Positions 16,477 to 25,592 of a stretch of DNA of 49,640 bases are shown one piece after another. Made by a program: the position numbers and the translations under genes. The stretch is from Puniceicoccales bacterium. Its GTDB lineage: Bacteria > Verrucomicrobiota > Verrucomicrobiia > Opitutales > JAIRLM01. The stretch is taken from positions 1 to 49,640 of the forward strand of contig JAIRXB010000019.1 in assembly GCA_031268535.1 (NCBI GenBank), given 5' to 3'. The notes beneath the pieces are model-generated. The model was not told the origin of the DNA and ran no database searches. It saw nothing but the letters and a program-made list of their open reading frames with translations. How positions within the stretch are numbered: position 1 is the stretch's first letter; the number at the start of each line of letters is the position of its first letter.

Positions 16477-18347
16477 AACTGCGCAAATTAGCGATTTTTT
16501 GCCTGCTGGTCACCGGAGGAATTTCAAAGGGCGGAGACGTGCCATGGGCAGATTCTTCCTACTATCACTTCGCGCAAAATCAAAGCTTGGCGGACCTCAT
16601 CCATGATTTTACCGCCATCCAGGGCGTTGACGTAGTGGTCAACGCTCCGATCGACGGAACGGTGAATGGCATTTTTGACGGAATTCCTCCGGCTGAATTT
16701 TGGGACAACCTGACTAAGGCTTACAATTTGTGCTGGTTCTATGACGGATCAGTGATTTACGTCTATCCGGGCTCCGCCATTTCCACGCAGATCATATCCA
16801 TGGCTCCCCACGAGGGGAACTCCCTCAAGGCGGTTGTCGGGGAAATGGATTTTGCCAGTTCGAGCTGCACTTTGCGCTACATGCCGACCACGAAGATGAT
16901 GGTGCTGAGTGGTCCGCCGAGATTCCTTGAAGTTGTGCACGAGTTCATCGACAGCATACAGAGCAACACAATACAAAATTTTAGCGACGAAACGGTTGTT
17001 CAGGTTTTCCCGCTAAAATATGCCTTTGCCTATGACGTTGCCCTAAACGTTGGTGGCGGTGGCGACGTCACTGTCGAGGGCATCGCCACTCTGCTGCAGC
17101 GCATTTTATCGGGTATCAACAGCGTACCGCAGTCGTCGCAGGAAGCGGTGGCCATAGCGAAATCGACCGGCAGTCAGCGGATGGATGGCGCCATCCGGCG
17201 CAAGGAGCAGACTCAGGCGTCTCTGGAGGAGCGCCACCAACAGCACGGCGCCTATCAGCATCATCGCGGACATGGCGATTCCGATGCCACCGCCAAGCGG
17301 CAGCCGGAGACAAATGGGGCATCAGCTTCCGCCAAAGCAACTTCGCAGCCGCATGGAGGCGCAGCGGACGATTTGCAAGGTAATCCTGGGCGTACCCAGC
17401 ACATAACCTCAATAACCTACGATGCGCGACTGAACGCAGTCATTGTGCGTGACCACAGAGATTTGATGCCATTTTATCAGTCACTCATAGAGCGTTTTGA
17501 CGTTCCGACGAAGGCGGTTGAGATTCAAGTTGCCATAGTTGACGTTGACGTAGGCCAAAGTCGGGAATTGGGACTCGATGTTTTGCAGTTTCTGAACGGC
17601 GGCAACGAATTAACGTGGAGACCTAGCGGTCGCGATGTGGATTTGGACAATAAAAACATTAATTTCTTTGCGAAATTGACTAATGTCCTACACGGCAACG
17701 ACATTGCGGCGCGCCTGAAGGCGCTCGAAGGGGCCCACGCCATTAAGACGCTGTCTCGGCCGTCGGTGCTAACGCTCGATAATTTGGCTGCCGTAATTTC
17801 TAAGAGCGACCAGACCTACGTCAGCGTTGCGGGGGCCTATGCGACCGACCTATTTACCATTTCCGCGTCCGTTGCTTTGCGTGTCATACCGCACATAATC
17901 GACATTGAGCTGGAAGATGGCAAAACGGAGAGGCAGATAAAGCTGTTCGTAAGCATTGAGGATGGGTCCATGGGCGTTGGCGGCGACATGCCAACCGTAA
18001 GCTCAAGTCAAATCAACACGCAGACTGTTCTCATGGAGGGTCAAAGTCTAGTGGTGGGCGGCTACTATCGGGAGAGGCACAATCGGGCGCGGCGCGGCGT
18101 TCCGTTTTTGCAGGACCTGCCGATTTTGGGCAGAATATTTAGTACAAATGATGCGGAGACAACGACAATGGAGCGGCTATTTATTATTTCTCCGCGCATA
18201 GTCGAGCTTAGCGCAGAGAATGGCGATCCCTATGCGCAGTTCTTTGCGAAAACGAACCTAAGCGGGAAGGCGACAATGTCCATGGACGAATTCCAAATTG
18301 ACACGCGCCTTGCCCGCCGACGCGCTAGGGCCGCAAGACATTTTTAG
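16473..18347 (+). CDS. sctC: Type III secretion system outer-membrane secretin SctC
   Basis: A 624-residue secretin forming the outer-membrane ring of the injectisome. A signal peptide (MKLRKLAIFCLLVTGG) leads to the N0 domain (SLADLIHDF..GVDVVVN..IDGTVNG..PPAEFWDNL..LCWFYDGSVIYVYP), which is characteristic of SctC rather than GspD. N1 follows (MMVLSGPPRFLEVVHEFID). A His/Gln-rich insert (about residues 230-300) precedes the next ring domain. The secretin core includes VEIQVAIVDVDVGQSRELGLD-like strands and the C-terminal GVPFLQDLPILGRIF with FIISPRIV. The ATG at 16473 overlaps the chaperone stop. No other T3S ring or export gene is in the window. A decayed copy of the last ~240 bp lies at 18912-19153. 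Confidence 0.93.
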   Translation: MKLRKLAIFCLLVTGGISKGGDVPWADSSYYHFAQNQSLADLIHDFTAIQGVDVVVNAPIDGTVNGIFDGIPPAEFWDNLTKAYNLCWFYDGSVIYVYPGSAISTQIISMAPHEGNSLKAVVGEMDFASSSCTLRYMPTTKMMVLSGPPRFLEVVHEFIDSIQSNTIQNFSDETVVQVFPLKYAFAYDVALNVGGGGDVTVEGIATLLQRILSGINSVPQSSQEAVAIAKSTGSQRMDGAIRRKEQTQASLEERHQQHGAYQHHRGHGDSDATAKRQPETNGASASAKATSQPHGGAADDLQGNPGRTQHITSITYDARLNAVIVRDHRDLMPFYQSLIERFDVPTKAVEIQVAIVDVDVGQSRELGLDVLQFLNGGNELTWRPSGRDVDLDNKNINFFAKLTNVLHGNDIAARLKALEGAHAIKTLSRPSVLTLDNLAAVISKSDQTYVSVAGAYATDLFTISASVALRVIPHIIDIELEDGKTERQIKLFVSIEDGSMGVGGDMPTVSSSQINTQTVLMEGQSLVVGGYYRERHNRARRGVPFLQDLPILGRIFSTNDAETTTMERLFIISPRIVELSAENGDPYAQFFAKTNLSGKATMSMDEFQIDTRLARRRARAARHF

Positions 18348-18703
18348 TCCAATTGATTTTCGAGGTGTGGGCTGACGCAGAGTAGTTTTATTTTAATTGG
18401 TGGACCGCCGTTGTCTGACCTAAATCTAATAAGATGGAAACCCAACGCTAGGGCGGCATATGTGTGGTCCCATGCCGCTTGGCTTAGGATCGTGATTGAT
18501 ACGAGATTGCCGCCAAGTAGCGTGTCAAATGGCATGGCAAATGGCGCGTCAAATGGTATGAGCGTAAAGGAGTTGTAGTGTGTAAATGTTTCTCCGCCAC
18601 AAATCGAGACGGAATAGTGCGCAGCTGGATTTGGAGGGTTATCTTTGCCGTAGAGGCCTATTAGTTGATTCGTTAAATGGAGACTGGGGAGTATTTGATT
18701 CAT
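18344..18703 (-). CDS. Small hypothetical protein, paralogue of the 19152-19568 gene
   Basis: A 119-residue frame from ATG 18703 (TTG 18715 also possible), convergent with sctC and overlapping its stop by 3 bp. No family was recognised. The C-terminal half aligns by eye with the protein at 19152-19568: GNLVSITILSQAAW against TSIDLTLTEAAW, and KIKLLCVSPHLENQLD against QLQLTYVSDDMPDRGNPLA. There is no clear membrane segment. It lies in the first copy of the duplicated unit described in the findings. Confidence 0.55.
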   Translation of the reverse strand: MNQILPSLHLTNQLIGLYGKDNPPNPAAHYSVSICGGETFTHYNSFTLIPFDAPFAMPFDTLLGGNLVSITILSQAAWDHTYAALALGFHLIRFRSDNGGPPIKIKLLCVSPHLENQLD

Positions 18704-18825
18704 TGCAAGTGCCAAATGGCGACAGAGAAGTATTTGTCAAGAAAATTTTGCCGTAACTCTCTGGGGCGGAATCGCCAACGCCGTTGGCGGACTCCAGAAC
18801 ATGTGCCGCTAAAAATTGTTAATTC

Positions 18826-18914
18826 GAAAGCATAGCCGTTGGTGCCAATGGAGGCGCCGCGAAACCGAACTGTGGAAAGCGGCGCGCCATTGCGTCGCGG
18901 CGCCCTCTAGGTTT
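18826..18914. repeat. Direct repeat R, copy 1
   Basis: About 89 bp, from GAAAGCATAGCCGTTGG to CTCTAGGTTTTGC, nearly identical by eye to 19604-19692. Copy 1 runs directly into the sctC-tail remnant (18912 onward). Copy 2 instead runs into the 3' end of nifJ. Confidence 0.85.
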
Positions 18915-19153
18915 TGCAGGACCTGCCGATTTTGTGCAGGACATTTAGCGCAAACGACGCGGAAACAACGGCAATGGAGCGGCTGTTTATTTATTTCTAC
19001 GCGCACAGTCGAGCTTAGCGCAGAGAATGGCGATCCCTATGCGCAGTTCTTTGCGAAGACTGACTTGAGCGGGAAGGCGACAATGTCCATGGATGAATTC
19101 CAAATTGACACGCGCCTTGTTCGCCGATGCAGCTAGGGCTGCAAGATATTTCT
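18912..19153 (+). pseudogene. Decayed duplicate of the sctC 3' end
   Basis: From TTTTGCAGGACCTGCC to the end, this stretch repeats 18106-18345 of sctC with scattered substitutions. It keeps the frame VELSAENGDPYAQFFAKTD and SMDEFQIDTRL, but an extra base in the TTTATTTATTTC stretch (TTTATTATTTC in sctC) breaks the frame upstream, and there is no start or N-terminal part. It is a non-functional fragment created by duplication, not a second secretin. Confidence 0.85.
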
Positions 19154-19568
19154 AGGCCAGTGGATTTCCGCGATCTGGCATATCATCACTCACGTATGTT
19201 AGTTGAAGCTGCCCAAGAGATGGCAGTTTTGCGATCCTGGCGATCACGCCGTAACCGAAGCTTGCCACAATTCTTATTTTATAGACCAACCAGTCATGCC
19301 TGGTTTTAAGCGTAACTCTGCCATCTTGATTCAGCGCAATGGTGCCGACATTCAACATCCACGCCGCTTCGGTAAGTGTGAGGTCAATGGATGTTTCTCC
19401 ACGTACAGCTTCGCGCACCAGGTTATTTCCTTTCAGTTTAAGGTTGATCGCAAAGATTTGTTCCGCCCTATTCATAGCAAAGGACCAATGGCCCAAGCGG
19501 AGTGACTCCGTCAAGAAAATTTCAGCGCAACCTTCAGCGGCAGGACTGCAAACACCATCGATGGGCAC
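19152..19568 (-). CDS. Small hypothetical protein, paralogue of the 18344-18703 gene
   Basis: A 138-residue frame starting at GTG 19568, or at ATG 19475 for a 107-residue form. It ends exactly at the sctC-tail remnant, as its paralogue ends at sctC itself. The shared core is SIDLTLTEAAWMLNVGTIAL, and the C terminus contains LQLTYVSDD. No signal peptide, membrane segment or known family was recognised. Its sequence has drifted far from its paralogue although the DNA on both sides is well conserved between the two copies. Confidence 0.5.
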   Translation of the reverse strand: MPIDGVCSPAAEGCAEIFLTESLRLGHWSFAMNRAEQIFAINLKLKGNNLVREAVRGETSIDLTLTEAAWMLNVGTIALNQDGRVTLKTRHDWLVYKIRIVASFGYGVIARIAKLPSLGQLQLTYVSDDMPDRGNPLA

Positions 19569-19603
19569 AAAAGTGCTTCCGGTAAAAAATCGCTTCGCCA
19601 GAA

Positions 19604-19692
19604 AGCATAGCCGTTGGCGCCAATGGAGGCGCCGCGAAACCGAACTGTGGAAAGCGGCGTTCCGTTGCGTCGCGGCGCCCTCTAGGTTTTGC
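19604..19692. repeat. Direct repeat R, copy 2
   Basis: Second copy of the ~89-bp repeat at 18826-18914. Its right end includes the nifJ stop codon (19682-19684) and last codons, so the duplication border lies at the end of nifJ. Confidence 0.85.
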
Positions 19693-22600
19693 TTTCTCCA
19701 ATTGCTTCGTATATTTTCTTACGAGTTGCCACGAATTCCTTTGCGCCGTCCGTCAGCTCTTTTGAGCGATCCGGCTGTGACCGCGTGAGCTGGCTAAATC
19801 TGTTTTCCTTGGCCATGAAGCTTGCCACATCTCCGTCCTCCCCGAGGGAGTCGATTTGCAGAGGATTTTCTCCGCACGACGATCTCCTCGGGTCGAACCG
19901 GTAAAGTGGCCAATAGCCAGAAGCAACCGCCTCCTTTTGGTGGTCCAATTGATCTTCCATGGCGTAGCCGTGGGAAATGCATGGGCAGTATGCAATTATG
20001 AGTGCAGGTCCGCCGTAAGATTCCGCTTCCTGTAGGGCTTTGAGCGTTTGATTTTCTTTTGCTCCGAGTGACACCTGTGCCACGTAGGCGGTGCCATAGC
20101 ACATGGCCATGCGGCCAAGGTCCTTTTTGCAGAGCGATTTCCCTGCGCTGGCAAATTTTGCGACTGCTCCAATTGGCGTAGACTTGGACTGTTGTCCGCC
20201 AGTGTTTGAATAAACTTCCGTGTCCAGAACGAGGATTTTGACGTTTTTACCGCTCGCTATGGCGTGATCGAGCCCGCCGAAGCCGATGTCGTAGGCCCAT
20301 CCGTCTCCGCCTATCACCCAAACTGATTTTCTTACGAGACGCTCGGCCAAATCGCACAGCTCAATTAGCTCTGCCCGACGCGATTTTTTCCATTCTCCCC
20401 TTAGTCGCTCAACGCGCTCACGCTGTTTGTCGATGTCGATTTGCGTATTTTGTTCCGCGCAAAGAATTTCGTCAATCAACGGCCCGCAAATGTCATCCCT
20501 CTTCCCCCTAAATAGCTCTTCGGCGATTTGCCTTTGCTTTTCCACGGCAAGGGCCATGCCGAGGCCGAATTCGGCGTTGTCCTCAAAAAGTGAATTTGCC
20601 CATGCCGGCCCCCTTCCTTGGGTGTTTTTGCAGTAGGGGGAAGTCGGTAAATTCCCGCCATATATGGATGAGCAGCCAGTGGCATTGGCTATGATGAGGC
20701 GGTCACCGAACAGCTGCGTAAGCAATTTGATATAGGCCGTCTCGCCGCATCCGGCGCAGGCGCCTGAAAATTCAAATAGCGGCCGATGAAATTGCGATCC
20801 CCGTATGTCGTTTGCCACGTCAGCTGCAGCCGGAGAGGCTATCTGGCAAAAGAACTCAAAATTCTCCCTTTCGCTTTCGACGATGCCTTCCTTGGGCTGC
20901 ATCGCGATGGCCTTTTTCCCGTCCTCAGTGCGACTTTTCCCTAGGCACGCCTTCAGACATAGGCCGCAGCCTGTGCAATCTTCCGGAGCTACCTGCACGG
21001 TGAATTTGCAATTCGGCCGTTCCTTCGAGCGAAAGTCCATTGATTTGAAGTGTTGCGGGGCGCCGTCCAGCACATTTTTTTCGAAAAACTTCACCCGTAT
21101 GGCGGCGTGTGGGCAGACCAGAGCGCAGCGATTGCACTGTACGCAAAGGGATGGATCCCATAGTGGAATCTCCTGGGCCACGCTACGCTTTTCGTAGCGC
21201 ACCGTATCCGTTGGCCATGTGCCGTCTACCGGCATGGCGCTTACCGGCAGCAGTTCCCCGAGATCATTCAGCAGTGGCACAGTGACATTTTCGACGAAAT
21301 ATGGCAATTTATGCCGCCGCTCCTCATTTACTTCCTGAGACCTAGTCCCATTGGAGAGGGTAACGGGGAAAAATCTGGCCAGCGTGTTGTCGACGCAGGC
21401 GAAATTTTTTTCGATCACATCTTTGCCCTTCTTGGAGTAAGTTTTTTCGATGGAATTTTTTATGGCCTCGATGGCCCTTTCGCGAGGCAAAACTCCGGAA
21501 ATGGCGAAGAAGACCGTCTGCATGATGGTATTGATGCGCCTCTCCATGCCGTTTGCGTGGGCAACCGCATAGGCGTCGATGACGTAAAAGTGCAAGTTTA
21601 GGTTAACTATTTGATCTATTACCTTTTGTGGCAGATGACCTGCAATTTCGCTTGGGCCGTAGGGGGCATTGAGGAGGAAAACGCCCCCCTGTGCCGCCCT
21701 GCCGAGGATATCAAACTTTCCAAGAAATTGAAATTGGTGGCAGCCAATGAATTTTGCCCCATCCACTAGGTATGGCGCCCGAATGGGGTTTGGTCCGAAG
21801 CGGAGATGGGAAACGGTCACACCGCCAGATTTTTTAGAATCGTAGACAAAATATGCCTGGGCGTAGTTGTCCGTTTCACTGCCTATAATTTTGATTGTGT
21901 TCTTATTTGCTCCGACCGTGCCGTCCGAGCCGAGGCCGAAGAATAGCGCGCTGAAGCAGTCTTCGTCCGCCTTCAGGCGGAAGGTGCGGTCATGGGGCAC
22001 GGAGATGTGCGTGACATCATCCTCGATGCCTACGGTGAAGTGCTTTTTGAGTTTCCCTGATGTGCATGCGTCGACAATTCCCTTTGCCATTGACGGGGAA
22101 AATTCCTTCGACCCGAGGCCGTAGCGCCCTCCGTAAATTTTCGCATTGAAATCGACCGGCAGTTTGCCGTCCATTCGCGCCTCCGCTGTGGCTGCGACTA
22201 CGTCGAGGTAGAGCGGCTCGCCGAGCGCTCCCGGCTCCTTTGTGCGGTCCAAAACAATGATGTGGCGAGCACTCTTCGGCAAAGCTGAGGCCAAAGCATG
22301 GGCTGAAAACGGTCTAAATAGGTGAACTTTTACTAGGCCAAGCCTTGCGCCGGATCCATTCAGCTCCGAGATGGTTTTTTCGATAGTTTCAGTGCCAGAT
22401 CCCATGGCTACGAAGACGATGTCGCCATCCGCCGCTCCGACGTAGTCAAAGATGCCGTAGTGGCGGCCGGTTTTTTCGCCGAAGCGCGCCATAATTTTGC
22501 CAACAATATCCGGCACGGCTTCGTAGAAGCTGTTTGAGCGTTCGCGGCCCTGAAAAAATACATCGGGGTTTTGGGCCGTGCCATGGCATGTCGGTTGGTT

Positions 22601-23242
22601 TGGGTTGAGGGCCCGAAGGCGAAACGCTTCGACGGCAAGGGGACTAATTAGCTCCCCTAGAGCATCGTCGGAAATCGTTTCGTAGCCGTTGAGCTCGTGG
22701 GAAGTGCGAAAGCCGTCAAAGAAGTGGAGAAATGGAATGCGCGATTCGTAGGTGGCAGCCGTAGCGATGGCGGCGAAGTCGTGGGATTCTTGGACGGAAT
22801 TTGACGCGAGCATTGCGAAGCCTGTCGCGCGGCAAGCCATTACGTCAGAGTGGTCTCCGAAAATTGATAGGGCATGGGTAGCTATGGCCCGCGCCGAAAC
22901 GTGCATGCAGAATGGAATGAGTTCCCCTGCGATTTTGTACATGTTTGGAATCATGAGCAGGAGGCCCTGCGACGCCGTGAACGTTGTTACGGGCGATCCG
23001 CACAGCAGAGCGCCGTGCACTGCTCCGGCAACGCCAGCTTCTGACTGCATTTCCGCAATGGACGGAACTGCTCCCCAAAAATTTTTTTTCCCGACAGCTG
23101 CCCATTCGTCGCAAAATTCCGCCATGGGGGATGACGGAGTGATGGGATAAATGGCTATTACTTCGGCCGTTCGGTACGCTACGGACGCTGCCGCCTCATT
23201 GCCGTCGCCGACGTGAAAATTTTCCCCAACCGTCTTGCCCAT
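19682..23242 (-). CDS. nifJ: Pyruvate:ferredoxin (flavodoxin) oxidoreductase
   Basis: A 1186-residue single-chain PFOR that oxidatively decarboxylates pyruvate to acetyl-CoA and CO2 with reduction of ferredoxin; an oxygen-sensitive enzyme of anaerobes. Domain I has AIYPITPSSPMAEFCDEWA. Domain V carries two 4Fe-4S ferredoxin motifs: CVQCNRCALVCP near residue 700 and CTGCGLCLKAC near 755, the latter lacking the usual Pro after the last Cys. The proximal-cluster and TPP domain includes ACAGCGETAYIKLL, ATGCSSIYGG and GDGWAYDIGFGGLDHA, then VLDTEVYSNTGGQQSKSTP. The ATG at 23242 is clear. The length is normal and the gene intact. Its 3' end lies inside repeat R copy 2. Confidence 0.97.
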   Translation of the reverse strand: MGKTVGENFHVGDGNEAAASVAYRTAEVIAIYPITPSSPMAEFCDEWAAVGKKNFWGAVPSIAEMQSEAGVAGAVHGALLCGSPVTTFTASQGLLLMIPNMYKIAGELIPFCMHVSARAIATHALSIFGDHSDVMACRATGFAMLASNSVQESHDFAAIATAATYESRIPFLHFFDGFRTSHELNGYETISDDALGELISPLAVEAFRLRALNPNQPTCHGTAQNPDVFFQGRERSNSFYEAVPDIVGKIMARFGEKTGRHYGIFDYVGAADGDIVFVAMGSGTETIEKTISELNGSGARLGLVKVHLFRPFSAHALASALPKSARHIIVLDRTKEPGALGEPLYLDVVAATAEARMDGKLPVDFNAKIYGGRYGLGSKEFSPSMAKGIVDACTSGKLKKHFTVGIEDDVTHISVPHDRTFRLKADEDCFSALFFGLGSDGTVGANKNTIKIIGSETDNYAQAYFVYDSKKSGGVTVSHLRFGPNPIRAPYLVDGAKFIGCHQFQFLGKFDILGRAAQGGVFLLNAPYGPSEIAGHLPQKVIDQIVNLNLHFYVIDAYAVAHANGMERRINTIMQTVFFAISGVLPRERAIEAIKNSIEKTYSKKGKDVIEKNFACVDNTLARFFPVTLSNGTRSQEVNEERRHKLPYFVENVTVPLLNDLGELLPVSAMPVDGTWPTDTVRYEKRSVAQEIPLWDPSLCVQCNRCALVCPHAAIRVKFFEKNVLDGAPQHFKSMDFRSKERPNCKFTVQVAPEDCTGCGLCLKACLGKSRTEDGKKAIAMQPKEGIVESERENFEFFCQIASPAAADVANDIRGSQFHRPLFEFSGACAGCGETAYIKLLTQLFGDRLIIANATGCSSIYGGNLPTSPYCKNTQGRGPAWANSLFEDNAEFGLGMALAVEKQRQIAEELFRGKRDDICGPLIDEILCAEQNTQIDIDKQRERVERLRGEWKKSRRAELIELCDLAERLVRKSVWVIGGDGWAYDIGFGGLDHAIASGKNVKILVLDTEVYSNTGGQQSKSTPIGAVAKFASAGKSLCKKDLGRMAMCYGTAYVAQVSLGAKENQTLKALQEAESYGGPALIIAYCPCISHGYAMEDQLDHQKEAVASGYWPLYRFDPRRSSCGENPLQIDSLGEDGDVASFMAKENRFSQLTRSQPDRSKELTDGAKEFVATRKKIYEAIGESKT

Positions 23243-23363
23243 GGTGTCGCCACAGACAGTGCACTAAAGCCAGTGCCTAGTCAAGGATCCAGCGGCCAAG
23301 TGACTGAGAAACGGCTAGAATTTCAGCGCGTCGATGTCCGAGTGGCTGCGATCGGCTAACAGA

Positions 23364-24377
23364 TCACTGCGCCGCTTGTCCATTTGCCACCGCGCGGATT
23401 GCCGCTTCCAGCTTGGCCGCCACTTCTCCGTTGGCGCTGAGGAAGTCTTTGGCCGCTTGCCGTCCCTGGCCGAGCGTACGTTCGCCGAAATAAATCCATG
23501 GGCCCTTCTGCTGGAGAATTGAAGAGGCGAGTCCCGATTCGAGCAGTGAACCCAATTGGCTTATGCCTTCGGCAAAAAGAATGTCGAATTCACATTCCGT
23601 AAAAGGACTGGATACCTTATTTTTCACCACTTTAAGCCTTGTCCTTGCCCCTATGGCGTGTCCGTCGCTGTCTTTTATTTGTCCAATGCGGCGAATGTCC
23701 ATGCGCAGTGATGCGGCAAATTTCAAAGAATTGCCTCCGGGAGTAGTTTCTGGATTTCCGTAGGCCGTTCCGATTTTCATGCGAATTTGGTTAGTAAATA
23801 GGCATACCGCCCCATTTTTTGATGTGGCCGCTGTCAAGCGGCGCATGGCTTGACCCATGAGTCTCGCCTGTGCGCCAACCACGGGATCACCCAGCTGCCC
23901 GTCCAATTCGGCCCTGGAAGTTAGGGCGGCAACGGAGTCCACTACGACCATATCGATGGAGCCCGATTGGAGAAGGTTTTCCGCTATGCGTAGCGCCATT
24001 TCTCCGCTTTCCGGCTGGGCAATCAGCAAATCTTTCAGATTTACGCCGACTGTCCTGGCGTAGATTGGGTCGAGTGCGTGTTCGACGTCAATGAATGCGG
24101 CTGTGCCGCCGCTGCGCTGCGTTGATGCAATGCAGCTCAGGCAAAAGGTTGTTTTCCCGGAAGATTCCGGTCCGAAAATTTCGCAAATTCTTCCGCGCGG
24201 GAGGCCTCCGACGCCGAGGGTGGCGTCTATGATGGATGATCCCGTCGAAATAACATCTATTTTCATGTGGACGGCATCCCCCAGTCGCATCAGGGAGCCT
24301 TCGCCATAGCGCCTATTGATTTCAGCCAAAACCTTCGCTATTTCTTCGCCGTTGGCACCGCTTTCGCGCCTAGTCAT
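23364..24377 (-). CDS. recA: Recombinase RecA
   Basis: A 337-residue RecA: the ATP-dependent strand-exchange protein and LexA coprotease. Walker A GPESSGKT is at residues 69-76; the region near VVVDSVAALTSRAELDG (Walker B and the L1 side) and the L2 loop around TNQIRMKIGTAYGNPETTPGG are present. The C terminus is short and not acidic. The ATG at 24377 gives a normal N terminus; a TTG at 24413 would add 12 residues. I see no LexA-type operator upstream. It lies 121 bp before the nifJ start on the same strand. Confidence 0.96.
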   Translation of the reverse strand: MTRRESGANGEEIAKVLAEINRRYGEGSLMRLGDAVHMKIDVISTGSSIIDATLGVGGLPRGRICEIFGPESSGKTTFCLSCIASTQRSGGTAAFIDVEHALDPIYARTVGVNLKDLLIAQPESGEMALRIAENLLQSGSIDMVVVDSVAALTSRAELDGQLGDPVVGAQARLMGQAMRRLTAATSKNGAVCLFTNQIRMKIGTAYGNPETTPGGNSLKFAASLRMDIRRIGQIKDSDGHAIGARTRLKVVKNKVSSPFTECEFDILFAEGISQLGSLLESGLASSILQQKGPWIYFGERTLGQGRQAAKDFLSANGEVAAKLEAAIRAVANGQAAQ

Positions 24378-24575
24378 GGCCAAACGGTCGTCCCTGCCGT
24401 TGCCATTTTGCAAGATGAAATTTATTCTGGAAATGGGCCATTCGATCTAAGCGCTATGGCGAGTACGACTTTTGCCCGAAGAAAACATGCACGGATATCC
24501 ATTCCGTAAAATTTTAAAGCGCCAATGGCCAGTACATGTTTTGCGTCGATGGCGTCAGCTCCGATTGGCGGCGGA

Positions 24576-25592
24576 TTACTGCACGTCACACCTTTTGCGG
24601 TGGCCATTTTTCCAGTGAGCTGCATTATCCTGTTTGGCATTTTCTAGGTCTGGAAGCGGAAAAACTTGCTTGTTTTGTTCGACGGAAGCTGTGTCAAGCG
24701 CTGAGGCGAATTTTCTGGCGAGTTTAACGACTACGGGATCGCTCGAGGCTACCGAGCCGGCGCCTGGAACTTTCCCAAATGAAACGTAGTACTCGTCAGG
24801 CCAGCCAATTGTGAATGCTACGTAGCCGATGTGTAATTCGTGACGATCCACCTCGTGGAGTTGCGTACGTATGCCGCCGTCAAAGTTGTATTCCAAATAG
24901 GCGCCGTGTGGCTCCAAAGCGTACCTCAAAGCGACCAGTACGTCTTCGCTGCACGTGTCAGTAGATGTAGATGCAGATATGTCGGCGATAATCTCCTTCA
25001 AAGAAATAAAGCAAGTATAGGCGGCTGCGCAAGGCAATTCAATTAGTGAAAAATCAGCCAAAAACGGCAAGGCTTGAGCAACAGTGAGAATTATGGAGGT
25101 TGCGCCTTCGTTGCGCCATAGCAAGGCTTGCCTCATAGTGCCGCTTCCTCCGAGCCATTTTGTTGCCACTAAATCGCTTGGCCTTAGCATTCTGCCGAGA
25201 TATTCGCACTGCATGTTTGCGGTTGGCTGAAAGCATATGCCCTGGTAGCGATTCGGCCCTAAATCGTTGCCTCCAGCGCTGTTGAATCCATCATGGTCGT
25301 TTAGGAAAAATCCGCCGACTATGCGGTATAGTGGGATGTTAAATTTGATCAATCCGTCTCCGTAGCAGGACGTTGCGCCGCATAAGCTGGCGCAAAGCAA
25401 TGCCTTTGGGTTGGCCGTATGGGTGAAAAGTCTCGGGGTTGTGAGGCCGCCTTTGCCGACCAGTGTTTCTAAAAATTCTCCCGCTTCGGTGCGAACGATT
25501 GTCATCGTTCCGTTGCCATTTTTGCAGGGCGAAGTGGTGCTTGTCAAAACTTCCATTGTATACGCTTGCAGAGCGGCAAATGCATTCTTCAT
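24576..25592 (-). CDS. Hypothetical protein, 3' part of the broken gene
   Basis: The largest open piece (338 residues, ATG 25592) of the disrupted gene above. It may still be translated by itself. It is soluble in character, glycine- and cysteine-containing in the middle (CASLCGATSCYGDGLIKF, GGNDLGPNRYQG), with no signal peptide, and a lysine/asparagine-rich C terminus. The frame is open upstream of the ATG back to the T-run near 25660, which supports the view that the ATG is internal to a longer ancestral gene. Function unknown. Confidence 0.5.
   Translation of the reverse strand: MKNAFAALQAYTMEVLTSTTSPCKNGNGTMTIVRTEAGEFLETLVGKGGLTTPRLFTHTANPKALLCASLCGATSCYGDGLIKFNIPLYRIVGGFFLNDHDGFNSAGGNDLGPNRYQGICFQPTANMQCEYLGRMLRPSDLVATKWLGGSGTMRQALLWRNEGATSIILTVAQALPFLADFSLIELPCAAAYTCFISLKEIIADISASTSTDTCSEDVLVALRYALEPHGAYLEYNFDGGIRTQLHEVDRHELHIGYVAFTIGWPDEYYVSFGKVPGAGSVASSDPVVVKLARKFASALDTASVEQNKQVFPLPDLENAKQDNAAHWKNGHRKRCDVQ

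Noticed and set aside
18816-19136. A second complete secretin or new 106-residue gene
   Set aside because: The frame is composed of repeat R plus the sctC-tail copy; it lacks the secretin core and has a frame break relative to sctC.
18344-19692. Insertion sequence explaining the duplications
   Set aside because: No transposase frame, terminal inverted repeats or target-site duplication was seen; the pattern fits tandem duplication.
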